32,968 nucleotides of DNA from a virus. Location of the stretch: IMG/VR virus record IMGVR_UViG_3300028569_000103, positions 1 to 32,968 of that record; one strand, given 5' to 3'. The notes below the pieces were generated by a model. That model saw only the letters and a list, made by a program, of their open reading frames with translations, was not told the origin of the DNA and did not search any database. Shown here one piece after another: positions 16,184-23,593 of the stretch (position 1 is its first letter; every line of letters starts with the position of its first letter). Made by a program: the position numbers and the translations under genes.

Positions 16184-17425
16184 TTATAGCTCCTCTACAA
16201 GCAAGGTACAGTTTCTAACGAATGCGCTAATGTTTGAGTCTCCCCCGGCTACCTCAACGCTAAATGTATATGTGCCAGCTGCAGGAGATACGTTTGCTAG
16301 TACAAAACCAACATTATAAAGGGAACTTCCTGTTTGTGTTGTGCCCTCTGGGTTTCCAAAGTTTGCAGTAGCCTCATGCTCGCCGACAGTCGTTGCCCCA
16401 TCTTGCCTTACTCGGATTTTTACTGATCTTGGAGAAAAATCCCCTGCTGTTATGGCCCGCTCAAGACCCCAATAAGAAACAAAACTTGTAGAAGACGGCA
16501 TAAGCCACATTCTTAGTCTGCGCCCAGTGGTTGTGAACGAAACTGAAAGGTTTGTTACAGGTGTGTAAGTTGTTCCCGTCATTGAGAACGTACCAGAACC
16601 AAGGGATTCAGCTTCATTCCTACCAAGTTTTGCTGGGGTTACTGCATTATCAGCAATCTTTGCAGTTGTTACGTTGCTATCTGCAATCTTGGTTGTCGTA
16701 ACATTGGAGTCGGCAATCTTTGCAGTCGTTACATTAGAGTCGGCGATTTTAATCGTTGTGACGTTAGAATCTGCAATGTCTGCCGTGATGACTTGCGTAG
16801 ACGACAGGACACCAGTTGAAGAAATCTTTACTGGAAGCGTGGACAGGGGCAAGCCGTTAAAGAAGGTAATTGTTTGGTTTGATCCAAGACCCGCAGGGTT
16901 TTGGAGCTTTGTGTAGTTCGAAGCTGCCGTGTTCTCGTAGATAAACACAGGACCACACGCAAGGTTCGCTGTGAGCGTAGGAGATTGCTTGAACAAGAAG
17001 AGCTTGGTTGAGTCTGTGTAGATAACCGAAGCTGTTGACGTGGAGTAATCCCCGCCGATAGTTCCTAGAGAAGTTAGGTTGATGCCTGTCCCTGCTGTAA
17101 TCTGAATCGGCACACCTGCAGAGTTGTTGAAGTAAAGATCTCCACCGACAACGTAAACCGCAGACGCCTGAGCCGTAACAGCTACCTTACTTGTGTAGCG
17201 GCTAGCTCCAAGCTCAACAATGTCAAACGAGTTCATGTCAAACGAATCGGTGATGATGAAGGCCGCCTGACTTAGGGGCTGACCGTTTCCAGACGTGTGA
17301 TCGTGAGCATCAACGCGCTCAAGAGCTGTGTTGAGGTTAGTTGCATACGTTGGCCCTACCTGTCCCGAGGGACCTACTGTGGGCAATACCAAGTTCATGA
17401 GGGGCGTTGTAAAAGTTACAGGCAT
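16184..17425 (-). CDS. Tail fibre / tailspike with decapeptide repeats
   Basis: A 413-residue fibre. The N-terminal 60 residues (LPTVGPSGQVGPTYATNLN, DAHDHTSGNG) resemble the virion-anchoring region of podovirus fibres. The centre is beta-rich (VYVVGGDLYFNNS, GTGINLTSLGTI). Residues about 217-266 contain five copies of a ten-residue repeat (IADSNVTTxK), encoded by 30-bp direct repeats, which probably form a slender triple-stranded shaft. The C-terminal domain from 275 has a jelly-roll-like look (GTFSMTGTTYTPVTNLSV through TYTFSVEVAGG) and may bind receptors. AGGAG sits 4 bases before the ATG. It lies between the tail hub and a small virion gene. Confidence 0.75.
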   Translation of the reverse strand: MPVTFTTPLMNLVLPTVGPSGQVGPTYATNLNTALERVDAHDHTSGNGQPLSQAAFIITDSFDMNSFDIVELGASRYTSKVAVTAQASAVYVVGGDLYFNNSAGVPIQITAGTGINLTSLGTIGGDYSTSTASVIYTDSTKLFLFKQSPTLTANLACGPVFIYENTAASNYTKLQNPAGLGSNQTITFFNGLPLSTLPVKISSTGVLSSTQVITADIADSNVTTIKIADSNVTTAKIADSNVTTTKIADSNVTTAKIADNAVTPAKLGRNEAESLGSGTFSMTGTTYTPVTNLSVSFTTTGRRLRMWLMPSSTSFVSYWGLERAITAGDFSPRSVKIRVRQDGATTVGEHEATANFGNPEGTTQTGSSLYNVGFVLANVSPAAGTYTFSVEVAGGDSNISAFVRNCTLLVEEL

Positions 17426-17432
17426 AATGCTC

Positions 17433-17747
17433 CTAGAATACCCAAAGTTTGATAGTTACGTTAGCGCTTGAGCGTAAAAGTAGCGTCAAGCTAGCGAGGC
17501 TGTTTGAGGTTGTGGAACGCCAAATGTCACAAGTTGCTTGCTTGTCGAGAACAATGAAACCCGTAGGATCACGACCTAGGCCATGATCAACGCGGTTATC
17601 CACTCCAGAAACAAGAAGAACGCCGTCAATAATAACGCCGCCCATCCATGGAAGCGTTTCAATGGTCTTTAGCGATGCGTCCACATTAGATTGCACGCGG
17701 TTCAAGTCGCTGTCTTTCACAAACAGCTTGTTGAACTTAAATGCCAT
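17433..17747 (-). CDS. Small virion-associated protein next to the adaptor
   Basis: A 104-residue protein with a helical start (KFNKLFVKDSDLNRVQSNVDASL) and a short beta domain containing DHGLGRDPTGFIVLDK, then TIKLWVF at the end. The HGLGR-P-GF pattern is one I associate with small conserved podovirus proteins encoded beside fibre and adaptor genes; their role is not established. It overlaps the adaptor gene by 11 bases and ends 8 bases before the fibre gene. It could be a fibre-attachment or tail-completion protein. Confidence 0.65.
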   Translation of the reverse strand: MAFKFNKLFVKDSDLNRVQSNVDASLKTIETLPWMGGVIIDGVLLVSGVDNRVDHGLGRDPTGFIVLDKQATCDIWRSTTSNSLASLTLLLRSSANVTIKLWVF

Positions 17748-18405
17748 CGTAGAAGCCCAGGTTATACATGGTTTTGGTAGTCGTATTTACGTCGGTCACG
17801 CGTTCAGGAAGACCTTGATCACGATTTGGAGCCATATCGATGATGCGCTGTTTGACTGCAGCTTGAAGCGCCATAAGTCCCGAAGGATCGGACTCTTCCT
17901 TGATAAGCGCCATTATTGCAGAGCCTAAAATAATGTACTCTTCGAAGCCGTTCACACCATCAAAGGTGTCTGTGTCGTTCACAAGTGGTTCCATTTTGGG
18001 AACAAGCCAAAGATCAAATGTCTGAGCAGGAGGGCGTGGAGTAAAGTAAAGCGTAGAGCCCACAAGACGATAACGAAGGGTCTGGAAACCCTGATACTGA
18101 TAACTGAGACGGTCACGAAACATGAAACGATCCATGGGAGTCTTAAGACCGCCCAGGAGATAGTCTACGCCGATAAGTTTATAAAGATTGCTAGGGAGAG
18201 CCACGCTGTCTTGATTGCCGTCCACAGTAACGGAGCCTGGAATCGTGTAATAGTCCTCGGCAGTGGCAACAAGAAGATCATAAAGCTCCGCTGCGACAAG
18301 ATTGATGATGTTGTTCCATTCGGCATCGTCAATAAAGCGTGATTTCGTAAGGTCAGAACGCTGTTTAGCCTGCGTCCTTAGCGTTTCGAGAGTAACTAAA
18401 GCCAT
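17737..18405 (-). CDS. Head-to-tail adaptor protein (P22 gp4-like)
   Basis: A 222-residue protein with a helical start (LETLRTQAKQRSDLTKSRFIDDAEWNNIINLVAAELYDLLV) shared by podovirus adaptor or tail-accessory factors, in which a DxS motif precedes the helix that enters the portal ring. The middle is beta-rich (YYTIPGSVTVDG, LYFTPRPPAQ), followed by a C-terminal helix (AAVKQRIIDMA) and TTTKTMYN. P22 gp4 has a similar size (about 166) and job: it extends the portal and binds the tail hub. Its position between capsid and tail genes fits. A terminator hairpin lies just upstream, so it may be expressed separately from the capsid genes; GGGGG precedes its ATG. Confidence 0.7.
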   Translation of the reverse strand: MALVTLETLRTQAKQRSDLTKSRFIDDAEWNNIINLVAAELYDLLVATAEDYYTIPGSVTVDGNQDSVALPSNLYKLIGVDYLLGGLKTPMDRFMFRDRLSYQYQGFQTLRYRLVGSTLYFTPRPPAQTFDLWLVPKMEPLVNDTDTFDGVNGFEEYIILGSAIMALIKEESDPSGLMALQAAVKQRIIDMAPNRDQGLPERVTDVNTTTKTMYNLGFYDGI

Positions 18406-18416
18406 TGAACCCCCAT

Positions 18417-18445
18417 GAAAAGCCGCTTCCCGCTAAGGAAACGGC
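18417..18445 (-). terminator. Rho-independent terminator after the small acidic protein gene
   Basis: Read on the minus strand, GCCGTTTCC pairs with GGAAGCGGC (9 bp including one G-U wobble) around a 6-base loop, followed directly by TTTT. The wobble is a G-U only on the minus-strand RNA, which supports that direction. It starts a few bases after the stop at 18453 and separates capsid genes from the adaptor/tail block. Confidence 0.7.
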
Positions 18446-18452
18446 CCATTTA

Positions 18453-18692
18453 TTAGTCGTCGCTTTCCATTGACTCGTGTTTCATCTCTTTAAGCTCCAT
18501 GAAGCCAAAGAGAGCCTTCTTAAAGGCACGAGCATCTTTCATTTCAAGGGCAGACATCATATCATCGGCCATAGCTTCAAAAGCTACTTCCGAATCGAAC
18601 TCGTCTTCCTTTTCTTCTTTCTTTTCCTCAGACGGCCCCTCAAGCATTGCTGCCAAGGGCTTAGCGTCGTCGTTCATCATGCCAGGGATCAT
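18453..18692 (-). CDS. Small acidic protein between capsid and adaptor genes
   Basis: A 79-residue, strongly acidic protein (SEEKKEEKEDEFDSEVAFEA) with a helical C-terminal half (DARAFKKALFGFMELKEMKHE). Similar short acidic ORFs with an AL-x-GFMELK-like helix occur beside capsid genes of other podoviruses and have no assigned function. It shares one base with the upstream stop (TAATG), and a strong terminator follows it. It may be a capsid-assembly or DNA-mimic type protein, but nothing in the sequence proves this. Confidence 0.65.
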   Translation of the reverse strand: MIPGMMNDDAKPLAAMLEGPSEEKKEEKEDEFDSEVAFEAMADDMMSALEMKDARAFKKALFGFMELKEMKHESMESDD

Positions 18693-19063
18693 TAGATCGC
18701 CACGCTAGAGTTACGCATCTCCAAGTTAATGTAGACGCGGCAAACGGCTGCAGGGTTTGTTGCTGTAGCTCCGGTGAGAAGCTTAAAGACAACAGTCTTA
18801 GCGCCCGAAACATCTTGGCTAACGATTTGAGGAACAAGGTCAACAGCTGTAGCTGCTTGAAGAGTCAAGTTAGCGTTAACGATTGCGTTGTATTTGTCAG
18901 TCAGGGTCAGCGTGTACTCGCCTGTGCCCGTCTTAGTGACAACGCCACCAACGACAGAGCTAGCAGATACTGATGCATCTGCAGCGATGTCTACGTAGCC
19001 TTTAACTGCGGTAAGTTTTTTAACAAAAGAGAAATAGAATTGTTGAAGATAGCGATTAGCCAT
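18692..19063 (-). CDS. Capsid-associated protein, decoration candidate
   Basis: A 123-residue protein starting MANRYLQQFYFSFVKKL, then a beta-rich domain (ASSVVGGVVTKTGTGEYTLTLTD, with TVVFKLLTGATATNPAAVCRV near the end). I associate the GEYTLTLTDKY and L-x-NSS features with a family encoded directly after podovirus major capsid proteins. Size and position suggest a decoration or cement protein binding the capsid exterior. AGGAG precedes the ATG by 7 bases. A GC-rich hairpin lies between this gene and the capsid gene, possibly lowering its expression relative to capsid. Confidence 0.65.
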   Translation of the reverse strand: MANRYLQQFYFSFVKKLTAVKGYVDIAADASVSASSVVGGVVTKTGTGEYTLTLTDKYNAIVNANLTLQAATAVDLVPQIVSQDVSGAKTVVFKLLTGATATNPAAVCRVYINLEMRNSSVAI

Positions 19064-19115
19064 GTGTAGCTCCTTTCAAGAGCATCGCGATTTAAGCTCC
19101 CGCGTGGAGGAAAGC

Positions 19116-19145
19116 GGGGCGGCCCTCCCCCTAGAAGACCGCCCC
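19116..19145 (-). terminator. GC-rich hairpin after the major capsid gene (possible partial terminator)
   Basis: On the minus strand GGGGCGGTC pairs with GGCCGCCCC (9 bp, one U-G wobble) around a 12-base loop. Only a short T run (GCTTTCC) follows, so it is weaker than a standard terminator. It lies 10 bases beyond the capsid stop and about 50 bases before the next start. It could act as an attenuator or protect the capsid mRNA 3' end. Confidence 0.5.
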
Positions 19146-19154
19146 TAGTTTTAA

Positions 19155-20378
19155 TTAGATCTTGAAGTGACCGTTCCAGCCGGGTGCGTTGCACGCGAGC
19201 TGAGCGTAGTAACCGATACGGATCTCAATACCGTCCGAGGTGGGCTCACGAAGAGCTTCCAAGGTGTCGAGGTTGAGGATACCAGGTGCTTCGCCAAGCG
19301 AGTGCAAGAGCCAGGTGTCAGATTGCAAGAGGAACATGCTGTCTTTAGGACAGTTGCGCTCGCTGTAAACTTCAACTACGGAGTCATCAAGGTGTACACG
19401 AACGCCTTTGAAGCCAACCGAGCCGAACTCAGCATCAACGTACTGAACTTTCGAGCCTAGAGACTTGATAAGGTCAGCCATCTTGCCGATAGACATCCAC
19501 ACGCGGTCAACTTGAGCGCCTACGCGACCCATTTGAGCGCCAGCTTCGATCAGAGCTTCTTCGATAGGAAGAGCCGAGAGATCAGCAGTAACGCCGCCGA
19601 GACGTTGGCTATCAACAGTGCGGTCAACGCCGAAGAACGCAGTAGCCGAAGGGCCACCGTAAGGAAGCCAAGCCTGGAGTCCTTTGATCTTCTGATCGTA
19701 GTCGCCAGCTGCGAAGATGTAGTCGCTTGCCGCTGCGGTAGCGATACAGGTCGAGATAGCAGTAGCAGCGCCACCAGCAGTCGAAGAAACTACGAAAGTC
19801 CCTGCGGTGCGGTCGATGCTGATAATGAACATCGAGCCAGCTTTAACAGAACCGCCACCGTTTGCTGTGGAAGCTTGGAGCTGCATACCGACTTCGAATT
19901 TCACGATGTCAGAGACTTCCGACAAAGTGACAACGCTCAAAGCGACGTTCTGAGCAGCCGCGAGGCGACCACGAACACCGGAACCGTTACCGAACAAGTC
20001 AACGTCAATAGCGTTGGTGATATTCTTGAAGCCGCCGTCGATTTCAGTCTTACGAGCAGCAAGGAAAGCGCCAGCATCGTTCGAAGAAGCCTTGAGGGTT
20101 TCGCCGTCGATACCGAGGATTTGGTAATCCTTGTTACGGGTGATGTTGAAAGCGATAGAAGCAGTGTTGCCCTTGTTACCTTGAGCAGTTGCGAAGGTAG
20201 CAGAACGACCTTGGGGGTTACCGTAGATCAAAGGAACTTTACGGCTATCACCGAAGAAGTCGGTTTGCTTAGGAAGCGACGCAAACAGAGGGTTCGACTT
20301 GTATACAAGGTTCTGGACCTTACTGGGCTTGTAGAGGGTTTTGAGAATTGGTGCAAAGTTAGTTAAATTGAGTGCCAT
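19155..20378 (-). CDS. Major capsid protein
   Basis: A 407-residue protein between the scaffold and decoration genes, the standard position for the major capsid protein. The N-terminus (NFAPILKTLYKPSKVQNLVYKSNPLFASLPK) and GRSATFATAQGNKG region, together with the RNKDYQILGIDGETLKAS segment, match the E-loop/P-domain layout of an HK97-fold capsid protein of podovirus type. The C-terminal half (EAGAQMGRVGAQVDRVWMS, TWLLHSLGEAPGILNLDT) fits the A-domain. AGGAG precedes the ATG. No protease gene is seen, so maturation may depend on scaffold release alone. The long ORF on the opposite strand here is a shadow. Confidence 0.85.
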   Translation of the reverse strand: MALNLTNFAPILKTLYKPSKVQNLVYKSNPLFASLPKQTDFFGDSRKVPLIYGNPQGRSATFATAQGNKGNTASIAFNITRNKDYQILGIDGETLKASSNDAGAFLAARKTEIDGGFKNITNAIDVDLFGNGSGVRGRLAAAQNVALSVVTLSEVSDIVKFEVGMQLQASTANGGGSVKAGSMFIISIDRTAGTFVVSSTAGGAATAISTCIATAAASDYIFAAGDYDQKIKGLQAWLPYGGPSATAFFGVDRTVDSQRLGGVTADLSALPIEEALIEAGAQMGRVGAQVDRVWMSIGKMADLIKSLGSKVQYVDAEFGSVGFKGVRVHLDDSVVEVYSERNCPKDSMFLLQSDTWLLHSLGEAPGILNLDTLEALREPTSDGIEIRIGYYAQLACNAPGWNGHFKI

Positions 20379-20387
20379 TTAGGGCTC

Positions 20388-21212
20388 CTATTGTTGAAGC
20401 ATCTTGGCTAGATACGCCATCTCTTGATCCGGAGGGATCTCCTCCGGTGGGCGAGTCGTGCCGTTAGACGCAGAATTTGAAAGTGTTTTCGGTTGAGAGA
20501 GTTCAAGCGTAGGTGTCGGGCTCTTATGTAGGGATTTGAACTTCTTGGATTGTTCGGCTTTACGGAGTTCAGCTTCTAGTAGTTTTTCGATCTTCTCGGC
20601 TGCTGCTTTGATACTGATTTCTTCGTTAGTCTCTTTATAGTGCCGGATAATTTCGTCACATACAAGATCATGGCGGCCATAAATGTTGATTAGCTCGCAC
20701 TCGTCACCAAGGGCAACGACATCATCTTTAACCTTTTGACGGGCTTGGGATTGGGCTGCTTGAGCAGCGAGAGCCTGAGCTTTCTTGGTTTCTTCTTCTT
20801 TCTCGCGTTGGAGTTTCTGAAGACTTGATTCAAGCTCACGGAACTTAGCGTTAGCTGGGTTCTTTCCATCAAGGATGTGGTTAGTGAGAACGTCATAGAC
20901 CTTTTCAATGTCCAGACCTAGGGAATCAAAGACAGCAAGGGGGTTAGATTGTGCGTTAAGCTTAGCGTTTTGGAACGCCTTGAACCCATCGGACTCCTTA
21001 CGGAATGATTCAACAGCAAGTTGGTGAGCGCGTTCTTTACGAGCTAGTTCAAGGAACTTAGAGCCTAGCGGATCTTTGGGCGGTTCTTTAGCTACCTCGG
21101 GTTCCTTAACAGCTTCAGGCTTGGGAGCTTCTGCTTCGGGTTGGGGAGCTTCTAGCTTTGTTAGCAATGACTCCATAGACTCTTCAACGGGTGCGGTTTC
21201 AGTAACTTCCAT
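20388..21212 (-). CDS. Capsid scaffolding protein
   Basis: A 274-residue, highly charged helical protein. The N-terminus is glutamate/proline-rich and disordered (about residues 1-45), then comes an alpha-helical core (ELARKERAHQLAVESFRK, a coiled coil around SSLQKLQREKEEE). The C-terminal end is helical with a basic patch (ELRKAEQSKKFKSLHKS), as in scaffold proteins whose positive C-terminal helix binds the capsid protein. Its place between portal and capsid genes is diagnostic. AAAAGGAG precedes the ATG at 21212. It should direct procapsid assembly and then leave before DNA packaging. Confidence 0.8.
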   Translation of the reverse strand: MEVTETAPVEESMESLLTKLEAPQPEAEAPKPEAVKEPEVAKEPPKDPLGSKFLELARKERAHQLAVESFRKESDGFKAFQNAKLNAQSNPLAVFDSLGLDIEKVYDVLTNHILDGKNPANAKFRELESSLQKLQREKEEETKKAQALAAQAAQSQARQKVKDDVVALGDECELINIYGRHDLVCDEIIRHYKETNEEISIKAAAEKIEKLLEAELRKAEQSKKFKSLHKSPTPTLELSQPKTLSNSASNGTTRPPEEIPPDQEMAYLAKMLQQ

Positions 21213-21230
21213 TCGTATCTCCTTTTAGTT

Positions 21231-23045
21231 TTATACGGCTTGCATAAGTTCGGCGGTCGGAAGGGGCGGCGGTGCGCCTACTCCTGCGTCGGGAGGAGTC
21301 GGGGGCATCACGGCACCTTGAGGGGCTGGGGCGTTAGGCTGTGCTGCGGCTTGTAGTTGCACGCATTGCTCAATAAGGCGGCGTAGAAGCTCTAGAGTCT
21401 CTTCGGGCGCTCCATGAATGCGGGCGTAGTTGTAAGACATTTGAGCGTAGGTCTTAAGGAACTCAAGATCGTCAAACGGCTCAGGCGGTCTAAACTTATT
21501 GTCATCCATGATCATTTGGACTGTTTCACGTGCAACATTTCGTGCGGCAAAGCGTAGATTGTTGTTCTGCTCAAGGTCAGGGAAGTCTAGAAGCTCAATC
21601 CCTGTATCAGGGTCAATAAGCCCTGCGGTCATAAGCTCCTGCACATAGGCTAGGCGCCCTGCTGGCGTGTTCGGAAGGCTTGAGGTTGGGAAGATCTGCA
21701 TGACGTACTTCTCTTCGTTAAGGTCAACCTCGGACCATTTAACGTCCTCGACAAACTTCTTTGTGCGGGCCTTAAACGAAAGGTTCTTCTTGGTCGCGTA
21801 GATTGCCTTGGACTCTTCAATGTTGAGCTTAGCAATATCCATGTGGAACTTTTCCCAACGCTGGCCGACCTGAATAAACCTCTCAGACTCAATATCATTG
21901 TACTCACGCAGAGCTTTGCCGCTATCGAGTCCGGCTGGCTTCTGAGAGTTTGCCGAGAGCTGGCTAACGCCCGTTAGCTCATACGCTTTATTATAGAGGG
22001 CTTCGAGTTGCTCAGCCTTTTGTGGGTTATGCGTTGCCCAGGTACGAAGCTCAGGCGGGATGCCCGTGTATTTAATTACGTGTCCGATGTCGTTGTTAAT
22101 ATGAGCAGAAACGATCTTAGACCCGTTTTCAACAAGCCATGCTGGGGCGCTGTTCAGATAGTCCGAGCGTGTGATGTCTTGAAGCATCTTGTTAATCTGA
22201 ACTTGGATGCCTACAAGAATCTCTGCAATGCCCTTATCATACCAGCCGACTTGGCGTGGCTTGTATGGGAGCTTAGCAATAGGGAAACGAGCGCGGTCCC
22301 ACTGCTCATTAACAAGCGTTGCGCCAACAATAGCGATAGCGTGGCGACCGTCTTTAGCGTCCTTAGACGACTTCAAATGCCATGCTTCAATGACCCATAC
22401 CATGTCGCAAAGAGGCTGCCCAAGGGTGTAGCCGTCTTCTGATTGGATAGACTTTAGCGCACTAATAGCAATTTCATGCTCAGGGAATTGAAGCATAAGA
22501 GCTTCACGGGCCACGGGCTTGCGCTGGTAAAGGTTGCGAGGCTTGCCGTAGAGCGATTCAGCGTCATCAACAAGGAATTCCTCAACAAGCACGCGCTCAT
22601 TGATCACTTCCTCGTCTTTAGAGAACACTTTAACGATGCCGGAACCAAGAACAGCGGCATCAACGAACGCTTTTGCCGTCTCTTCGTATGTTTCTGAGCC
22701 GTAGAATTGCCCAGCGACAACCTTTTCAAGCTTCTTAGCTTGTTGCTGAAGGCCCCAATCCCCACCAGACGTGAGAAACGTAGGGCGTGGACGGCTCTTA
22801 GCGATCTTAGCCGCTGCCGTATCAATGCAGGACTCGATAACGTTCCAAGTTACTCGACCTTGGTTGAGCGAGAGAACAGGACGCGAATAAGTTGCAGTTG
22901 TGAGCCCCAAGATCTCTAGGTTTCCGTAGAGACGAGCGTGCATTAGGTTCTGGCGCCGCTGGTACTCCTGATTCATGTAGATCTGATCTACAAGCTTAGT
23001 GAGTTCCTGGTGACAATCTCCCTGGATCGTCCACCAAGCACTCAT
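21231..23045 (-). CDS. Portal protein
   Basis: A 604-residue protein following the terminase region. N-terminal helices (ELTKLVDQIYMNQEYQRRQN) lead to the ARLYGNLEILGL segment and NVIESCIDTAAAKIAKSRPRPTF, which recur in podovirus portals. A beta-rich crown region follows, and a long helical clip with WEKFHMDIAKLNIEESKAIY appears later. The C-terminus is proline/alanine-rich and probably disordered. Portals form a dodecameric ring at one capsid vertex through which DNA enters and leaves. The ATG at 23045 overlaps the upstream gene stop by 4 bases. Confidence 0.85.
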   Translation of the reverse strand: MSAWWTIQGDCHQELTKLVDQIYMNQEYQRRQNLMHARLYGNLEILGLTTATYSRPVLSLNQGRVTWNVIESCIDTAAAKIAKSRPRPTFLTSGGDWGLQQQAKKLEKVVAGQFYGSETYEETAKAFVDAAVLGSGIVKVFSKDEEVINERVLVEEFLVDDAESLYGKPRNLYQRKPVAREALMLQFPEHEIAISALKSIQSEDGYTLGQPLCDMVWVIEAWHLKSSKDAKDGRHAIAIVGATLVNEQWDRARFPIAKLPYKPRQVGWYDKGIAEILVGIQVQINKMLQDITRSDYLNSAPAWLVENGSKIVSAHINNDIGHVIKYTGIPPELRTWATHNPQKAEQLEALYNKAYELTGVSQLSANSQKPAGLDSGKALREYNDIESERFIQVGQRWEKFHMDIAKLNIEESKAIYATKKNLSFKARTKKFVEDVKWSEVDLNEEKYVMQIFPTSSLPNTPAGRLAYVQELMTAGLIDPDTGIELLDFPDLEQNNNLRFAARNVARETVQMIMDDNKFRPPEPFDDLEFLKTYAQMSYNYARIHGAPEETLELLRRLIEQCVQLQAAAQPNAPAPQGAVMPPTPPDAGVGAPPPLPTAELMQAV

Positions 23046-23380
23046 ATACGCACTCCATCAATCCAGACATCGACCGTTCCTGCGCCGCTTGTCGCGGTGT
23101 AGACGAGACGCGAGGCTTTGAACGGAAACATCTTGTTATCAAGGAAGAAGATAGAGTTAGCTGAGAAGACCGTGATAGGCGTAAACGACGCATAATCAAC
23201 AAAGTTCTCGCCATCGACAGAGACTTGCATCTTCAAAGAACCTACAAGCGTGTTGGCTGCCGAGAAATTCAACTGAATCGCTAGTCCGTAATAAGCAAAG
23301 AGTTCTGGCAGATCCTTAGTGACGGTTGCCGCCAAGCTTTGCGCAGACAGAACTTTGACAGGGTTTAAGACTGTTTTCAT
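23042..23380 (-). CDS. Small beta-rich protein beside the portal, apparent paralogue of 7406-7795
   Basis: A 112-residue protein of beta-sandwich look (YGLAIQLNFSAANT, GSLKMQVSVDGENF, FPFKASRLVYTATSGAG, DVWIDGV). The closing pattern matches that of the protein encoded at 7406-7795, so the phage carries two related small proteins, one near the portal and one near the fibres. It overlaps the portal gene start by 4 bases, and its ATG follows a 3-base gap from the upstream gene. It is likely a minor virion protein; no enzymatic motif is seen. Confidence 0.65.
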   Translation of the reverse strand: MKTVLNPVKVLSAQSLAATVTKDLPELFAYYGLAIQLNFSAANTLVGSLKMQVSVDGENFVDYASFTPITVFSANSIFFLDNKMFPFKASRLVYTATSGAGTVDVWIDGVRI

Positions 23381-23383
23381 GTA

Positions 23384-23593
23384 TTACCTCGCCGAGTAAT
23401 AGAGCAACTCCTGCTCCATTTGTTCTTTAGACTTCTGGGGCGCTTCGGTAATATCTCTGACGGCTTTAGTAGGAAGCTTGTTCAGTGTAAGCGATAAATC
23501 TCCATAAGAAAACTGGGTGATCCCATTATCTTGGAGCATTTTTATAAGGCTTTTAAGTGCGTTTTGTTCTGTTTTCTTTAGGATTCCCGTCAT
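23384..23593 (-). CDS. Small conserved protein between terminase and portal
   Basis: A 69-residue protein. The start at 23593 is chosen over one 12 bases upstream because its ATG overlaps the terminase stop (ATGA) and GGTGGG lies at Shine-Dalgarno distance. Residues 5-35 are helical then beta (NALKSLIKMLQDNGITQFSYGDLSLTL), followed by an acidic/glutamine-rich tail. Small helical ORFs with this pattern sit between terminase and portal in other podoviruses with no assigned function. It probably acts in packaging or assembly, judged only from its position. Confidence 0.65.
   Translation of the reverse strand: MTGILKKTEQNALKSLIKMLQDNGITQFSYGDLSLTLNKLPTKAVRDITEAPQKSKEQMEQELLYYSAR

Noticed and set aside
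19512-20366. A 284-codon open frame on the plus strand opposite the major capsid gene
   Set aside because: It mirrors the strongly coding capsid frame, has no ribosome-binding site, is rich in serine and arginine as expected from antisense of biased codons, and lies against the operon direction.
22008-22442. A 144-codon open frame opposite the portal gene
   Set aside because: Antisense shadow of a confident portal gene with no start signal and no recognisable domain.
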